Assembly (NCBI RefSeq): GCF_900182915.1
Contig: NZ_FXUG01000016.1
Coordinates: forward strand, 1-64,000
Source of the DNA: Neorhodopirellula lusitana
GTDB taxonomy: Bacteria > Planctomycetota > Planctomycetia > Pirellulales > Pirellulaceae
DNA length: 64,000 nucleotides
Direction of reading: 5' to 3'
Both the position numbers and the translations under genes were made by a program. Each line of letters begins with the position of its first letter. Within the stretch, counting starts at the first letter, position 1. Shown in pieces: positions 16,891 through 26,527 of the stretch. The notes under the pieces are model-generated. The model did no database searches. It was not told the origin of the DNA and saw only the letters and a program-made list of their open reading frames with translations.

Positions 16891-19662
16891 ATGAACGAAT
16901 TCTTCAAACGACTCAAGTGGCGCCTGGCCGGTGGCGTTGTCACAATCGGGCTGGGTGCTTTTGCTGCTGCTCAAGCTCAACGTGAAGATTACGTCGATAC
17001 CGAACCGCTACCGAGCTTGGATGCCCCGGCGTGGGCCGCATCGCTTCCCGTTCCGATTCAAGCGGGACCGGAACAAAGCTGGCACACCACCCAAATCGAT
17101 CAAAACGTCAGCCCGGCTGGCTTTGCCGCTGCCTCGCCCGCGAACGGAAGCTGGGTTTCCTCGCCCGAAGCAGCCTATTCGGCTCAGCCCGAGGCGGCCC
17201 TGGTTTCGCAAGTGAACCACGAAGAGCCCGCCGCGGCACCCGCGATGATGATGTCGATGCCACCCGTCGATACAGCCGGTGCCGAATCCAGCGACGCAGG
17301 CCCCTCGATGGCGATGGGAATGCCTGTGCCGGATCAGGCTGCTGATCCAAACGCTGGTCACCAACACGACGATCACGCATCCGAAATGGCAATGCCTTCG
17401 ATGGCGATGCCCGCGATGTCGATCCCGGTTCCCGGTGCCAACGACCACGACCCCGCTATGAACGACGGCCCAGGTATGAATGCTGGCCCGGGCATGAACG
17501 CTGGTCCTTCGATGAAGATGTCCGCCGCAGCTCCGGCGGCGATGCAAGAAATTCAATTTGACGATGGCCCTTCGGTCGACCTGCACCACGATGCTGATGC
17601 AGGGATGGCTCACGACATGGGGGCGGAACCACACGCGGCACCTCATCAGAATCCGGCTCCCCAAAACTTCGCTGGCGACTTCGGGCCGATGAATAATTCG
17701 CTGCGTGGCCCGGAGCCGGAAGAACAGGCATTGCGTTCGACACCTGGTTTCAGTCCACCCGCTTTTGAGAATCCTGAGCCGCAATCGGGTCAAGGTTTGC
17801 CGGCGGCCAGCAGTTTTCCAACCGACAGCAACACCTCGACAGCCGGTGGTCATGCTGAGCCGAACAGCTTCGTAGGCTCACCGAACTCGCCACAAGGTTT
17901 TGGCGGGCAATCGAGCTTCGGTGGTCAACAAGATTACGACGGGCCGCAAGGCTTTGCCGCTCAACAAGACTACGGGACTCCTCAACAGGAGCCTTCCCGT
18001 CAGGCTGGGCTTCCGACCCTGCCCGCACCCGGGCAAGCTTCGCAGTACGACGCCGGACCGGCTTATGGTGATTCTGGCTACGGCAACGAACCCGCTTACG
18101 CGAATAGCTCCGCACGTCGTGCCACGCCTGCCCGATTGACCGGACACCAACGCGGTGGCGGAATGGGGTTGCCTGGCGATGCGATGCCAACACCGGGCAT
18201 GGCAAGCCAAGGGTATGGCGGTGCTGCCAATACGAACCAATACCTCGACTCGTCGAGCGATTCAATTTCGACCAGTCTGCCTGGCGACCGAAGTTTGGAA
18301 GGCGTGCAGACTCCCAGCGTGGTGATTCACAAGCGAGCACCTGCCGAAGTGAAGGTGGGTAAGGCTGCCACTTTCGTGATCCAGGTTCGCAACGTGGGTA
18401 CCGCGGAAGCGTTGGGCGTTCAGGTCCACGATCGTATCCCAACCGGAATGCAACTGGTCGACGCCACTCCTGCACCTCAAATGCAAGGCGACTCGCTCGT
18501 TTGGCAACTTGGGTCGATGCCGGTTGGTGACGAACGAGCGATCACGATGCAGTTGATTCCTCGTGAAGAGGGCGAACTCGGCAGCGTTGCTCGAGTGACC
18601 TTTGAAGCGGCTGCTTCGGTTCGCACACGCAGCACGCGTCCCGAACTTCGCATCGTGCAACAAGCACCGGCGAAAGTCTTGATCGGACAACAGCTCGAAA
18701 TCGAACTGGAAATATCCAACATCGGTACCGGCGAAGCAACCGCCGTGATCCTGCAAGAGGATGTTCCACAGGGACTTGATCACCCACGTGGTCGCCAGCT
18801 TGATAACTCGCTTGGCAATCTTCGTCCGGGCGAAACTCGCCGCGAAGTATTGCGATTGCGAGCGGCGGAACCGGGCATGATTCAAAATGTAGTGCGATTG
18901 GTTGCCGACGATGCCAATGAAGTCACTCACACAGTCAACGTGGAAGTCGTGTCTCCGGTTCTGAACGTCCAATTAACCGGCCCCAGTCGCCGGTTCTTGG
19001 AACGACAAGCAACCTACATGGTCAACATTGAAAACAGCGGTACGGCACCGGCGACGAACGTGGAAGTGATCGCTTACCTGGATCGTGGATTCACATTCGT
19101 CAGCACTGAAAACAATGGTCACTACGATTCCAACCGTCACGCGGTGCTGTGGTCGATCGTTAACTTGCCAGCCGGTGACGCCGGAAGCGTTCCAGTGACG
19201 CTGCTGCCGATTGAAGCGGGCGAACAAGCGATTCGTTTGGAAGCTGTCGCGGACTTGGATACTCGTTCGCAAAGCGAGAGCACGGTTAGTGTCGAGTCGC
19301 AAGCGGAACTGACTTTCTCGATTGCCGACACAGCTGACCCGATTGAATTGGGTGCCGAAACGACCTACGAGATCCGCGTCAAAAATTCAGGATCACGAAA
19401 CGACACGAACGTGCAAGTTCGCTTGCAGGTGCCAGCAGGCATCGAGTTGCTTGAAAGCGACGCGGACGTGCAAACCGACGGTCGTGGTGGTGTGCTGTTT
19501 GCACCGCACAAAAACCTGACCGCGGGCGGCGACCTGATCTACCGTGTACGAGTTCGCGGCGTTCAACCTGACACGCACGTGATCAAAGCGATCGTGACCA
19601 GCGATCAAGCTCGCGTCCCCGTGACGAAGGAAGAAAGCACGATGGTCTACGCAGACCGCTAG
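16891..19662 (+). CDS. Large envelope protein with low-complexity N-terminus and DUF11 repeats
   Basis: From the ATG at 16891 (aaagga upstream) the product is 923 residues with a signal-like start (FFKRLKWRLAGGVVTIGLGA). Residues ~40-460 are low complexity, rich in Ala, Pro, Met, Gln, Gly and His, with repeats such as GPGMNAGPGMNAGPSMKM and HDHASEMAMPSMAMPAM. The C-terminal half has about four DUF11/CARDB-like immunoglobulin repeats: each has a V(K/L)xGxxxxFxIxVxNxGxxxAxxVxVxDxxPxG pattern, for example AATFVIQVRNVGTAEALGVQ. DUF11 proteins are surface or outer-envelope proteins, for example chlamydial OmcB. Here a structural cell-envelope role is inferred. The gene is monocistronic by spacing. 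Confidence 0.85.
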   Translation: MNEFFKRLKWRLAGGVVTIGLGAFAAAQAQREDYVDTEPLPSLDAPAWAASLPVPIQAGPEQSWHTTQIDQNVSPAGFAAASPANGSWVSSPEAAYSAQPEAALVSQVNHEEPAAAPAMMMSMPPVDTAGAESSDAGPSMAMGMPVPDQAADPNAGHQHDDHASEMAMPSMAMPAMSIPVPGANDHDPAMNDGPGMNAGPGMNAGPSMKMSAAAPAAMQEIQFDDGPSVDLHHDADAGMAHDMGAEPHAAPHQNPAPQNFAGDFGPMNNSLRGPEPEEQALRSTPGFSPPAFENPEPQSGQGLPAASSFPTDSNTSTAGGHAEPNSFVGSPNSPQGFGGQSSFGGQQDYDGPQGFAAQQDYGTPQQEPSRQAGLPTLPAPGQASQYDAGPAYGDSGYGNEPAYANSSARRATPARLTGHQRGGGMGLPGDAMPTPGMASQGYGGAANTNQYLDSSSDSISTSLPGDRSLEGVQTPSVVIHKRAPAEVKVGKAATFVIQVRNVGTAEALGVQVHDRIPTGMQLVDATPAPQMQGDSLVWQLGSMPVGDERAITMQLIPREEGELGSVARVTFEAAASVRTRSTRPELRIVQQAPAKVLIGQQLEIELEISNIGTGEATAVILQEDVPQGLDHPRGRQLDNSLGNLRPGETRREVLRLRAAEPGMIQNVVRLVADDANEVTHTVNVEVVSPVLNVQLTGPSRRFLERQATYMVNIENSGTAPATNVEVIAYLDRGFTFVSTENNGHYDSNRHAVLWSIVNLPAGDAGSVPVTLLPIEAGEQAIRLEAVADLDTRSQSESTVSVESQAELTFSIADTADPIELGAETTYEIRVKNSGSRNDTNVQVRLQVPAGIELLESDADVQTDGRGGVLFAPHKNLTAGGDLIYRVRVRGVQPDTHVIKAIVTSDQARVPVTKEESTMVYADR

Positions 19663-19685
19663 GCGTCGAGTGAGTGAGAGTCCTG

Positions 19686-19708
19686 GTTCTCAGGCTTGGC
19701 CTGGGAAC
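19686..19708. terminator. Hairpin downstream of the DUF11 gene
   Basis: The sequence gttctcaggc-ttg-gcctgggaac forms a 10-bp stem with one G-T pair, 23 bases after the DUF11 stop. There is no T tract after it, so it could be a repeat of the cccaggctggg type rather than a true terminator. Confidence 0.35.
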
Positions 19709-19885
19709 GCAACTTCTTGATGTGGCTTGTTGTGGGGTGGAATTGTGAAAGTTAAAGTGTCAATTGAACTTTTTCAATGAACACACCACACGCCAAAACC
19801 AATTCTCACCGAGTGCGAATCTTCCTCCGCTCGTGATCCACCACTTCAGATTCCCTCAGCGAGTGGCGAGCGAAACGATGCGACG

Positions 19886-20794
19886 TCACTCGGTATCGAT
19901 GGTCGATGTCTCGTCGAACGGTTCCAAGTGAACCAGCACGTCCCGCAGACTGGGATACTCTTCTAGCAAGCGTGACTTCGCTTGGTGTCCAATGCGGTGG
20001 CCGTTAAAGACGGTTTCGTTAGGATCCACTTGCAAGTGGATGTCCGCGAACAGTTCCAGCCCTGCCATACGAACACGAAGCTGTTCCACTCTTTGCACGC
20101 CCTCGACTTGTTCGGCGGTGGCGCGGATGGCGGAGACGATTTCGTCATCGGCTTGTGCGTCCATTAGCTCGTGGCAGCTTTGATTTAGCAAGCCGAATGC
20201 GGTCCAGATGATGGCGGCGACGACAAACATGGCAGCAGCCTCATCGGCCCACGCAAAACTCGGCCCGCCGAACCGCACGATCGCCAGACCCACTAAGACG
20301 GCCAGGGAACAGAACGCGTCGTTACGGTGGTCCCAAGCGTTGGCGATGATGGCGAGCGAACCGGTTCGTTTTCCGACGCGGATCTTGTATCGGTAAAGCG
20401 TTTCCTTGATGGCAACGTTGCCGCCGGCGATCCAGAGCGTCCAGGCCGGCGGGATCGGATGCACACTGGAGAAACGCTGGATGGCTTCCCACCCGATCCA
20501 GATGGCGGACACGAGAATCAGGACCGCGATGTTGGAACCCGCGACCGCCTCGATGCGTGAGTGCCCGTAAGGATGTTCCGCGTCGGCGGGTTTTTGGGCG
20601 ACGCGAAGCGCGACGAAGACGACCAACGATGTCAGCACATCCCCCAACGAGTTGGCAGCGTCGGAAAGTAACGCAAAGGAATGGCCGAGGATGCCGCCGG
20701 CCAGTTTGACGATCGCCAAGACAAAGTTCACCGCCAAACCCAACAACGCCGCGCGTGTCGCATCGCGGTAAGCAGGATTGGGTGAAGAATTCAC
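19886..20794 (-). CDS. Cation diffusion facilitator with a manganese-type site
   Basis: This 302-residue protein has six predicted membrane helices and a C-terminal cytoplasmic domain ending in VHLEPFDE, as in CDF exporters. The HPYGHSRIE loop after helix 2 is a family hallmark. The membrane metal site reads N48-x-x-x-D52 in NSLGD on helix 2 and D155-x-x-x-D159 in DHRND on helix 5. Zinc CDFs usually have HxxxD or DxxxD with HxxxD; the N-D-D-D set is described for manganese exporters of the MntE group. I therefore predict manganese export, by inference from those residues. It stands next to the RND efflux operon but is separated by the operon's terminator. Confidence 0.9.
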   Translation of the reverse strand: MNSSPNPAYRDATRAALLGLAVNFVLAIVKLAGGILGHSFALLSDAANSLGDVLTSLVVFVALRVAQKPADAEHPYGHSRIEAVAGSNIAVLILVSAIWIGWEAIQRFSSVHPIPPAWTLWIAGGNVAIKETLYRYKIRVGKRTGSLAIIANAWDHRNDAFCSLAVLVGLAIVRFGGPSFAWADEAAAMFVVAAIIWTAFGLLNQSCHELMDAQADDEIVSAIRATAEQVEGVQRVEQLRVRMAGLELFADIHLQVDPNETVFNGHRIGHQAKSRLLEEYPSLRDVLVHLEPFDETSTIDTE

Positions 20795-20803
20795 GGTGTG
20801 TCC

Positions 20804-20852
20804 AAAAAAAGAGGCATCAGGATTTTTTTCGCGAGAGCGAATCCTGATGCCT
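20804..20852 (-). terminator. Terminator of the RND efflux operon
   Basis: On the minus strand aggcatcaggat pairs with atcctgatgcct, with an inner ttcgc/gcgaa stem, and is followed by a run of seven T. It lies 60 bases after the stop of the outer-membrane factor and before the CDF gene. Confidence 0.88.
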
Positions 20853-20911
20853 TTGTGACCTGCGTTTGCGACGCGGTCAATCGGAAAGACTATTTCGTGG
20901 GAAGCAACGGT

Positions 20912-22813
20912 CTAGTTCACGCTGGTGAGCGTCGCGCCGGCACCACCACCGAGAGCCTGGTAAGTGTTGACAACGGCGGCAAGTTGTTGTTGCTTCGTTT
21001 CGATCAACGTCATTTTTGCTTCCATGAACTCACGCTGTGCCAGCAGCACTTCCACGTATTCGGCACGTGCGTTCTGGAATAGCTTGGTGGCACTGTCGAC
21101 CGAAGCTTCGAGTGCTTGCAGTTGTTGCTTTTTGATTTCGATACTCTGGCGATAGTTGTCCACCTTGGTCATGTGGTTGACGACTTCGATGTGCGCCTGC
21201 AGAACGGTTTGTTGGTAGTTGTAGACCGCCTGCAGTTGAGCAGCGTTGGCGCTGAGGTAGTCTGCCTTGATGGCTCGCTTGTTGATCAACGGTCCAACCA
21301 ATTCACCGGCGACACCGTAGATCAATGATTCCGGCGTCCGGAACAGGTAGCCGGTGCTGAACGCGTTCCAACCCAAACCGGCGGTCAGCGTCAGTGAAGG
21401 ATAGAACCGAGCACGAGCCACTTTTACGTCAAGTCCGGCGGCGGTCAGTTCGCGTTCGGCTTGTCGGATGTCGGCGCGGTTTTGCAATTGTTGCGATGGC
21501 ACGCCGACGTTCAGGGCACGCAGGTCCAGGTCGATGTATTCTAACGCCGCACGGTCGATCGGTTGAGGATAGCGACCGACAATGAAATTGATACGGTTTT
21601 CAGCCTCGATGATCTCTTGCTGGATGATCAGCTTTTCGCTTTGGTTCTTGCGGACTTCAGCTTGGAAACGCTGAACAGCCAACTCGGTACCACGCGCAGC
21701 CTTCTTCTTCGCCTTGGCAAAACGCAGGCTTTGTTTTTGGATCTCGATCGTTTTGTCGAGTGTGTCCAGACGACTGTCCAGTGCCAACAACTCGTAGTAG
21801 CTTTCGGCTAACTCGGCAACCAATCGAGTTTGGATGTAGTTCCGGCCCTCGCGGGTTCCCAGGTAGCGGTACGCGGCGGCACTTTGTGCGTTGCGTAGCT
21901 TTTTCCAAATGTCCATTTCCCATGACACGTCCGCGGCGACTAAGAAGTCGGGAAGCGGATCGGGGAACGCTTTGCCGTTGGCAACATTCAAGCTCTCTTC
22001 GACCGCACCGGCACGAGTATGGCGGCCCGACTTTTCGAGACCGGCACGGCCACCCAGTGTCACGAACGGCAAGTACTCACCACTGCGAGCTTGGACTTCC
22101 AGGCAAGCAATGCGAATCTCTTGGGCCAAGATTTTGAGTTCTTGGTTGCCGACCATGGCTTCGGCAATCAGCCCGGTCAGTGCGGGATCGTTGAAGAACT
22201 CATACTGCGACAAGCGTGCTGAGTTGTCGTAGTTGGTGTTCCCGTAGATCAGCCCGTCAATCGGATCGGTGATCACGGTTTCGGAACTGATCAGACCATC
22301 GTTCAGACTGACCAGCGACTCTTCGGATTGTTCGGATTGGGAAGCATCCGGTGAGTTGCCGGACGTCGGGGACATTTCCGTTTCAGGTGACTGCTCTGAA
22401 TCCAGCGAGGTTGCTGATTCTAGAAAGCTTGCGAACGAAACCGAGTCGTCACCGGGCTTCGAGTTAGGATTCGAATTCGGTTTGTAAGCGGTTAGCTTGG
22501 CCGGTGTCCCATCAGCGTGTTCGTCGGGACTGCTGGTGTCGCCCGCTGATTGGTGTGCTTGGTCACCGTAGCCCGATTGGTTCAGCAACGCGGTGTCGTC
22601 ATCGTCGATCGACTCGTTCGCGTCCAGGGGTTCGCTGTCGTTGTCGAACGTCGCGTTCTGGAACGAGGCGGGCATCGCCGGGCCAGGTGACGCGTGTCGA
22701 AGGCTGGGGATGGAGCAGGACGGCAGTACCAACAGCATGCCAGCGAGTGCTGCACGCGAAAGGTTTCGTTTCTGCCGTATCGCGTGGAACGCTCTCGTTT
22801 TGGGGTGACTCAT
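20912..22813 (-). CDS. Outer-membrane factor of RND efflux pump (TolC/NodT type)
   Basis: From the ATG at 22813 the product is 633 residues, with a lipobox LVLPSC near residue 35 that marks a NodT-type lipoprotein. Residues ~40-180 are an acidic Ser/Asp/Glu-rich linker unusual for the family. The rest is the outer-membrane efflux fold: PALTGLIAEAMVGNQELKILAQEIRIA, the ADVSWEMDIWKKLRNAQSAA segment (the conserved W-E-xD-xW pattern), an NRADIRQAERELTAAGLDVKVARARFYPSLTL block and C-terminal coiled helices. It forms the outer-membrane channel for the permease and adaptor encoded upstream. Confidence 0.92.
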   Translation of the reverse strand: MSHPKTRAFHAIRQKRNLSRAALAGMLLVLPSCSIPSLRHASPGPAMPASFQNATFDNDSEPLDANESIDDDDTALLNQSGYGDQAHQSAGDTSSPDEHADGTPAKLTAYKPNSNPNSKPGDDSVSFASFLESATSLDSEQSPETEMSPTSGNSPDASQSEQSEESLVSLNDGLISSETVITDPIDGLIYGNTNYDNSARLSQYEFFNDPALTGLIAEAMVGNQELKILAQEIRIACLEVQARSGEYLPFVTLGGRAGLEKSGRHTRAGAVEESLNVANGKAFPDPLPDFLVAADVSWEMDIWKKLRNAQSAAAYRYLGTREGRNYIQTRLVAELAESYYELLALDSRLDTLDKTIEIQKQSLRFAKAKKKAARGTELAVQRFQAEVRKNQSEKLIIQQEIIEAENRINFIVGRYPQPIDRAALEYIDLDLRALNVGVPSQQLQNRADIRQAERELTAAGLDVKVARARFYPSLTLTAGLGWNAFSTGYLFRTPESLIYGVAGELVGPLINKRAIKADYLSANAAQLQAVYNYQQTVLQAHIEVVNHMTKVDNYRQSIEIKKQQLQALEASVDSATKLFQNARAEYVEVLLAQREFMEAKMTLIETKQQQLAAVVNTYQALGGGAGATLTSVN

Positions 22814-23008
22814 GTTCTTCCTTGATGAGTTGGAGTGCGTCAGCATCCTGCCGGCGCGTTTAAGAGTGATTGGAAGTCGCGGTTTTCAAATTCGCGGGGA
22901 GGGAAACGGAAATGGGTGAGCAGGAAGTCACAGAGTCTCGGGATCACCGGACTCGACAACGTCGAGCCGCGGAAATACAGAGACGGTGATTCCTTGCGAC
23001 AGCGGTCT

Positions 23009-23047
23009 ACCGGTCCCCCAGCCTATTGCGACAGGCGGGGGACCGGT
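23009..23047 (-). terminator. Strong hairpin between RND permease and outer-membrane factor
   Basis: accggtccccc pairs with gggggaccggt across a loop containing a shorter cct/agg stem. It lies 20 bases after the permease stop. No T tract follows, so it may act as a processing site or partial terminator that lowers expression of the distal gene. Confidence 0.5.
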
Positions 23048-23065
23048 TTGACTCGCCGTCTATTT

Positions 23066-26000
23066 CTATGGCGAAGACGAGTCTCTCTCAAATAGTTCGC
23101 TAAGAGGTTCATCGTGTTCGTCTTTGATCAATTTGCGTCCATCGGCCATTTTGCCGAATAGGTAATATAGGCCTGGAATAACGAGGACCCCGACTAGCGT
23201 CCCCATCAGCATCCCGCCGACCGCGGTCGTACCGATCGTGCGGTTCCCGATCGCTCCGGGGCCAGTGGCTCGGACCAAGGGGATCAGACCGGCGATGAAC
23301 GCGAACGAGGTCATCAGGATCGGCCGGAAACGCAATCGACCGCCTTCGATCGCGGCCTCTTTCAGACTTAACCCTTCCTGGCGACGCTGGACGGCGAATT
23401 CGATAATTAGAATCGCATTCTTCCCCAACAAGCCGACCAGCATGACCAAGCCGATTTGGCAGTAAACGTCATTGGCTAAGCCCATGGATTTCAGGAAGAA
23501 GAACGATCCAAACAAACCGACCGGCAGCGACGCGATCACGGCCAGTGGAATGATGAAGCTTTCATATTGTCCCACCAAAACCATATAGACGAACACGACC
23601 ACGATCAAGAAAATGTAGATGGCGGTGTTCCCGGCATTGGCTTCGTCGTAGGCCAATCCACGCCAATCGATATCAAAGCCGTGGGGGAGTGTTTCTGCGG
23701 CGACTTCCTTGATCGCTGCGATCGCCTCACCAGAGCTATAGCCTGCCGCCGGTGCACCTTGAATCGGCGCGGTGGGGTACAGGTTATAGCGACTGATTTC
23801 GTTCAAGCCTTGTTTCTTGACGATCTTCATGAACGCCGAGTAAGGCACCATTTCGTCGCGTTCGTTCTTGACGAACATGTTGTCCAAGTCTTCGGGGTAA
23901 CGCCGGAACTCCGGCGCGGCCTGCACGTAGACTTTGTAGAACTGGCCAAAGCGAACGAAGCCTTGTTCCCAGGTGCTACCGACGACGATCGACAGGTTGT
24001 CCATCGCATCACGAATCGAGACGCCCTTTTGCATTGCGACGTCGTTGTCAATCACGATTTCGTATTGCGGGTAATTGGCAGCGAAAAACGTGAACAGCCC
24101 TTTTAATTCTTTCCGCGTGGATAGAGCGGCCATGAACTTGTCGGTCTCTTCACCTAACGCCTGGTAGTCACCGCTGTTAGTCTTGTCGAGCAGGTTCACC
24201 GAGAAACCACCGGCTGCACCGAACCCCGGAACGGCGGGCGGTTCGAAGAACTCCAATTTCACATTGGCGATCTCTTGTCCTTCCTCTTCGAGCCTTTCGA
24301 TGATTTCTTTCGACGTCAAGTCACGATCGGCCCAGGGTTTCAGGTTGATGATACAGGTGCCCGCATTGGAGCCCCGACCTTCGGTCAACACTTCGTAGCC
24401 AGCGATGGAAGACACCGAAGTGATCTCTTCCATCTCTTCGCAAATCGCTTGCAGTTCGTGACACTTGGCATTGGTGTATTCCAGGGTCGATCCAGGCGGT
24501 GTTTGCACGATGCCGTAAATCATCCCTTGGTCTTCTAGCGGAATGAATCCGGAGGGAAGATCGTTGTTGACCCAGAAGATTCCGAAGGCAAACGCGGTCA
24601 CGGTCGCCATCGTCAGCATGCGGAACGTCACGATTCGGGTGAGCACGGCAGCGTAGCCGCCGGTTACCTTTTCGACGCCTCGATCGAACGCATGCAGGAA
24701 GATACCTAGCGGACCGCGGACCTTCTTCTCGCCCTCTTCGCTTCCCGAGAACATGGATCGGAACGTGAACATCCCCATTACTGCGACGATGCCTGACATG
24801 ACGTAGACGCGCGTTTGCGTCAGCGGGAATTGTTCATTGACGAGTTCGTGGACGAACTCGTTGTGCAGCAGGAAGTAGAAGCCGACGCCGACGCACAGTC
24901 CCAGCACGATGCTTAACACGCCACGGACAATCGGCGCGGCTTTCCCCGTGAACCGTGAAATGCCGCGGTTGATCAGGCCAATCACGCCGCGTTGTTTTTC
25001 GTGGTCGGAATGGGGCTTCAGGATCATGGCGCAGAGCACGGGTGTCAGCGTCAACGCCACCACGCCCGAGATCACAATCGACATCGCCATCGTCAGTGCA
25101 AACTGGCGATAGAACACTCCGACGGGGCCGGTCATGAAGGTCACGGGAATGAACACAGCGGTCATCACCAGGGTGATCGCGATAATCGCCCCGCTGATTT
25201 CCCGCACGACTTCGTGCGTGGCTTGATAGGGACCGAGGTGCTTGGTGTGCATTTTCTCGTGCACCGCCTCGACCACCACGATCGCATCGTCGACCACCAC
25301 TCCGATTGCCAGCACCAGCGCGAATAGCGTGATCAGGTTGATCGACATGCCAAACATCAGCATGAAGAAGAACGTACCAATCAACGACACGGGCACGGCC
25401 AGGGTGGGAATCAATGTGCTGCGGAAATCACCCAAGAACAGGAACACGACCAGCGAAACCAGAATGAAGGCTTCGAACAGTGTGTGCAGCACCTTTTCGA
25501 TCGACGCATCTAAGAAGTTGGAAACGTCATAGGTGACCGCGTAGTCCATTCCCGGCGGGAAGGATTCGTTCTTGATCTGTTCGACTTTTTCCTTCACTTT
25601 TTCGATGACGTCGGCGGCGTTGGAGCCTGGGGTTTGCTTCAGCACGATCGCAGCGGAAGGCAAGCCATCGATGTCGGAGTAAAGGTCATAGAAGGACGAG
25701 CCCAGCGATACTTTGGCGACGTCTTTGAGCCGCAGTATTTCACCTTCGGGGTTGGCTCGCAGGATAATGTCGCCGTATTGTTCAGGCGTTTTGTAGCGTC
25801 CCACCCAGGTCAAAACGTATTCCAGCGTTTGCGAGGTCTGGCCGGTGGCTTGGCCTAGGCGACCGGGCGAGCCGATCATGCTTTGCTCGTCGAGCGCCTT
25901 CATCACGTCTTCGGCGTCAACCTTGTAGGCACGCATCCGGTCCAGGTCTAACTCAACCCGCATCGCGTAAGATCGGTTGCCTAGGATGGTGGCTCGTCCG

Positions 26001-26515
26001 ACGCCCGGGATCCGTTTGATCTCGTTGAGTACATTGACGGTGGCGTAGTTGTATAGAAAATTCTGGTCAACGTCGGGGTCTTTGCTGAAGATGTTCACGT
26101 ACATCAGCATGCTGGTCATGTTCTGCATCACGATGATGCCTTCCCGCTCGACGATCGGCGGCAGGTTGTTCTTGACCATTTGAACGCGGTTGTTGACGTT
26201 CATGACGGCGACGTTCGGATCGGTGCCCGGTTCGAAGGTGACCTGGATGGTGCCTTCCCCGGCACTGGTAGCGTCGCCCATCATGTAACGCATGTTAGGA
26301 ACGCCGTTGATGGCTTGTTCCAAAATCACCATGGTGGAGTCGATCAGGATCTTCGCACTCGCACCTGGGTATGAGACGGAGACTCGCACGCTGGGCGGCG
26401 CGACGGAGGGGAACTGCGAGATGGGCAGCGTGTTGATTGCCAGCCCACCCATGAACAGGATCAGCAGCGAGATCACGATGGCCAGTGCCGGCCGGTGTAG
26501 AAACTTTTCAAACAT
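23066..26515 (-). CDS. RND efflux permease, HAE1 family
   Basis: The 1149-residue protein is an inner-membrane proton-driven pump. It starts MFEKFLHRPALAIVISLLILFMGG and contains NLITLFALVLAIGVVVDDAIVVVEAVHEKM, with the proton-relay Asp pair in the DDAIVVVE motif on helix 4 and the conserved ISGVVALTLTPVLCAMIL segment. The DDAIVVVE form is typical of the drug/hydrophobe HAE1 branch. It is about 100 residues longer than AcrB (1049); the extra length lies mainly between residues 500 and 600, in a stretch with two hydrophobic segments around the central hinge. The gene is 12 bases downstream of its adaptor. Confidence 0.95.
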   Translation of the reverse strand: MFEKFLHRPALAIVISLLILFMGGLAINTLPISQFPSVAPPSVRVSVSYPGASAKILIDSTMVILEQAINGVPNMRYMMGDATSAGEGTIQVTFEPGTDPNVAVMNVNNRVQMVKNNLPPIVEREGIIVMQNMTSMLMYVNIFSKDPDVDQNFLYNYATVNVLNEIKRIPGVGRATILGNRSYAMRVELDLDRMRAYKVDAEDVMKALDEQSMIGSPGRLGQATGQTSQTLEYVLTWVGRYKTPEQYGDIILRANPEGEILRLKDVAKVSLGSSFYDLYSDIDGLPSAAIVLKQTPGSNAADVIEKVKEKVEQIKNESFPPGMDYAVTYDVSNFLDASIEKVLHTLFEAFILVSLVVFLFLGDFRSTLIPTLAVPVSLIGTFFFMLMFGMSINLITLFALVLAIGVVVDDAIVVVEAVHEKMHTKHLGPYQATHEVVREISGAIIAITLVMTAVFIPVTFMTGPVGVFYRQFALTMAMSIVISGVVALTLTPVLCAMILKPHSDHEKQRGVIGLINRGISRFTGKAAPIVRGVLSIVLGLCVGVGFYFLLHNEFVHELVNEQFPLTQTRVYVMSGIVAVMGMFTFRSMFSGSEEGEKKVRGPLGIFLHAFDRGVEKVTGGYAAVLTRIVTFRMLTMATVTAFAFGIFWVNNDLPSGFIPLEDQGMIYGIVQTPPGSTLEYTNAKCHELQAICEEMEEITSVSSIAGYEVLTEGRGSNAGTCIINLKPWADRDLTSKEIIERLEEEGQEIANVKLEFFEPPAVPGFGAAGGFSVNLLDKTNSGDYQALGEETDKFMAALSTRKELKGLFTFFAANYPQYEIVIDNDVAMQKGVSIRDAMDNLSIVVGSTWEQGFVRFGQFYKVYVQAAPEFRRYPEDLDNMFVKNERDEMVPYSAFMKIVKKQGLNEISRYNLYPTAPIQGAPAAGYSSGEAIAAIKEVAAETLPHGFDIDWRGLAYDEANAGNTAIYIFLIVVVFVYMVLVGQYESFIIPLAVIASLPVGLFGSFFFLKSMGLANDVYCQIGLVMLVGLLGKNAILIIEFAVQRRQEGLSLKEAAIEGGRLRFRPILMTSFAFIAGLIPLVRATGPGAIGNRTIGTTAVGGMLMGTLVGVLVIPGLYYLFGKMADGRKLIKDEHDEPLSELFERDSSSP

Positions 26516-26527
26516 GGTCTGCGATTC

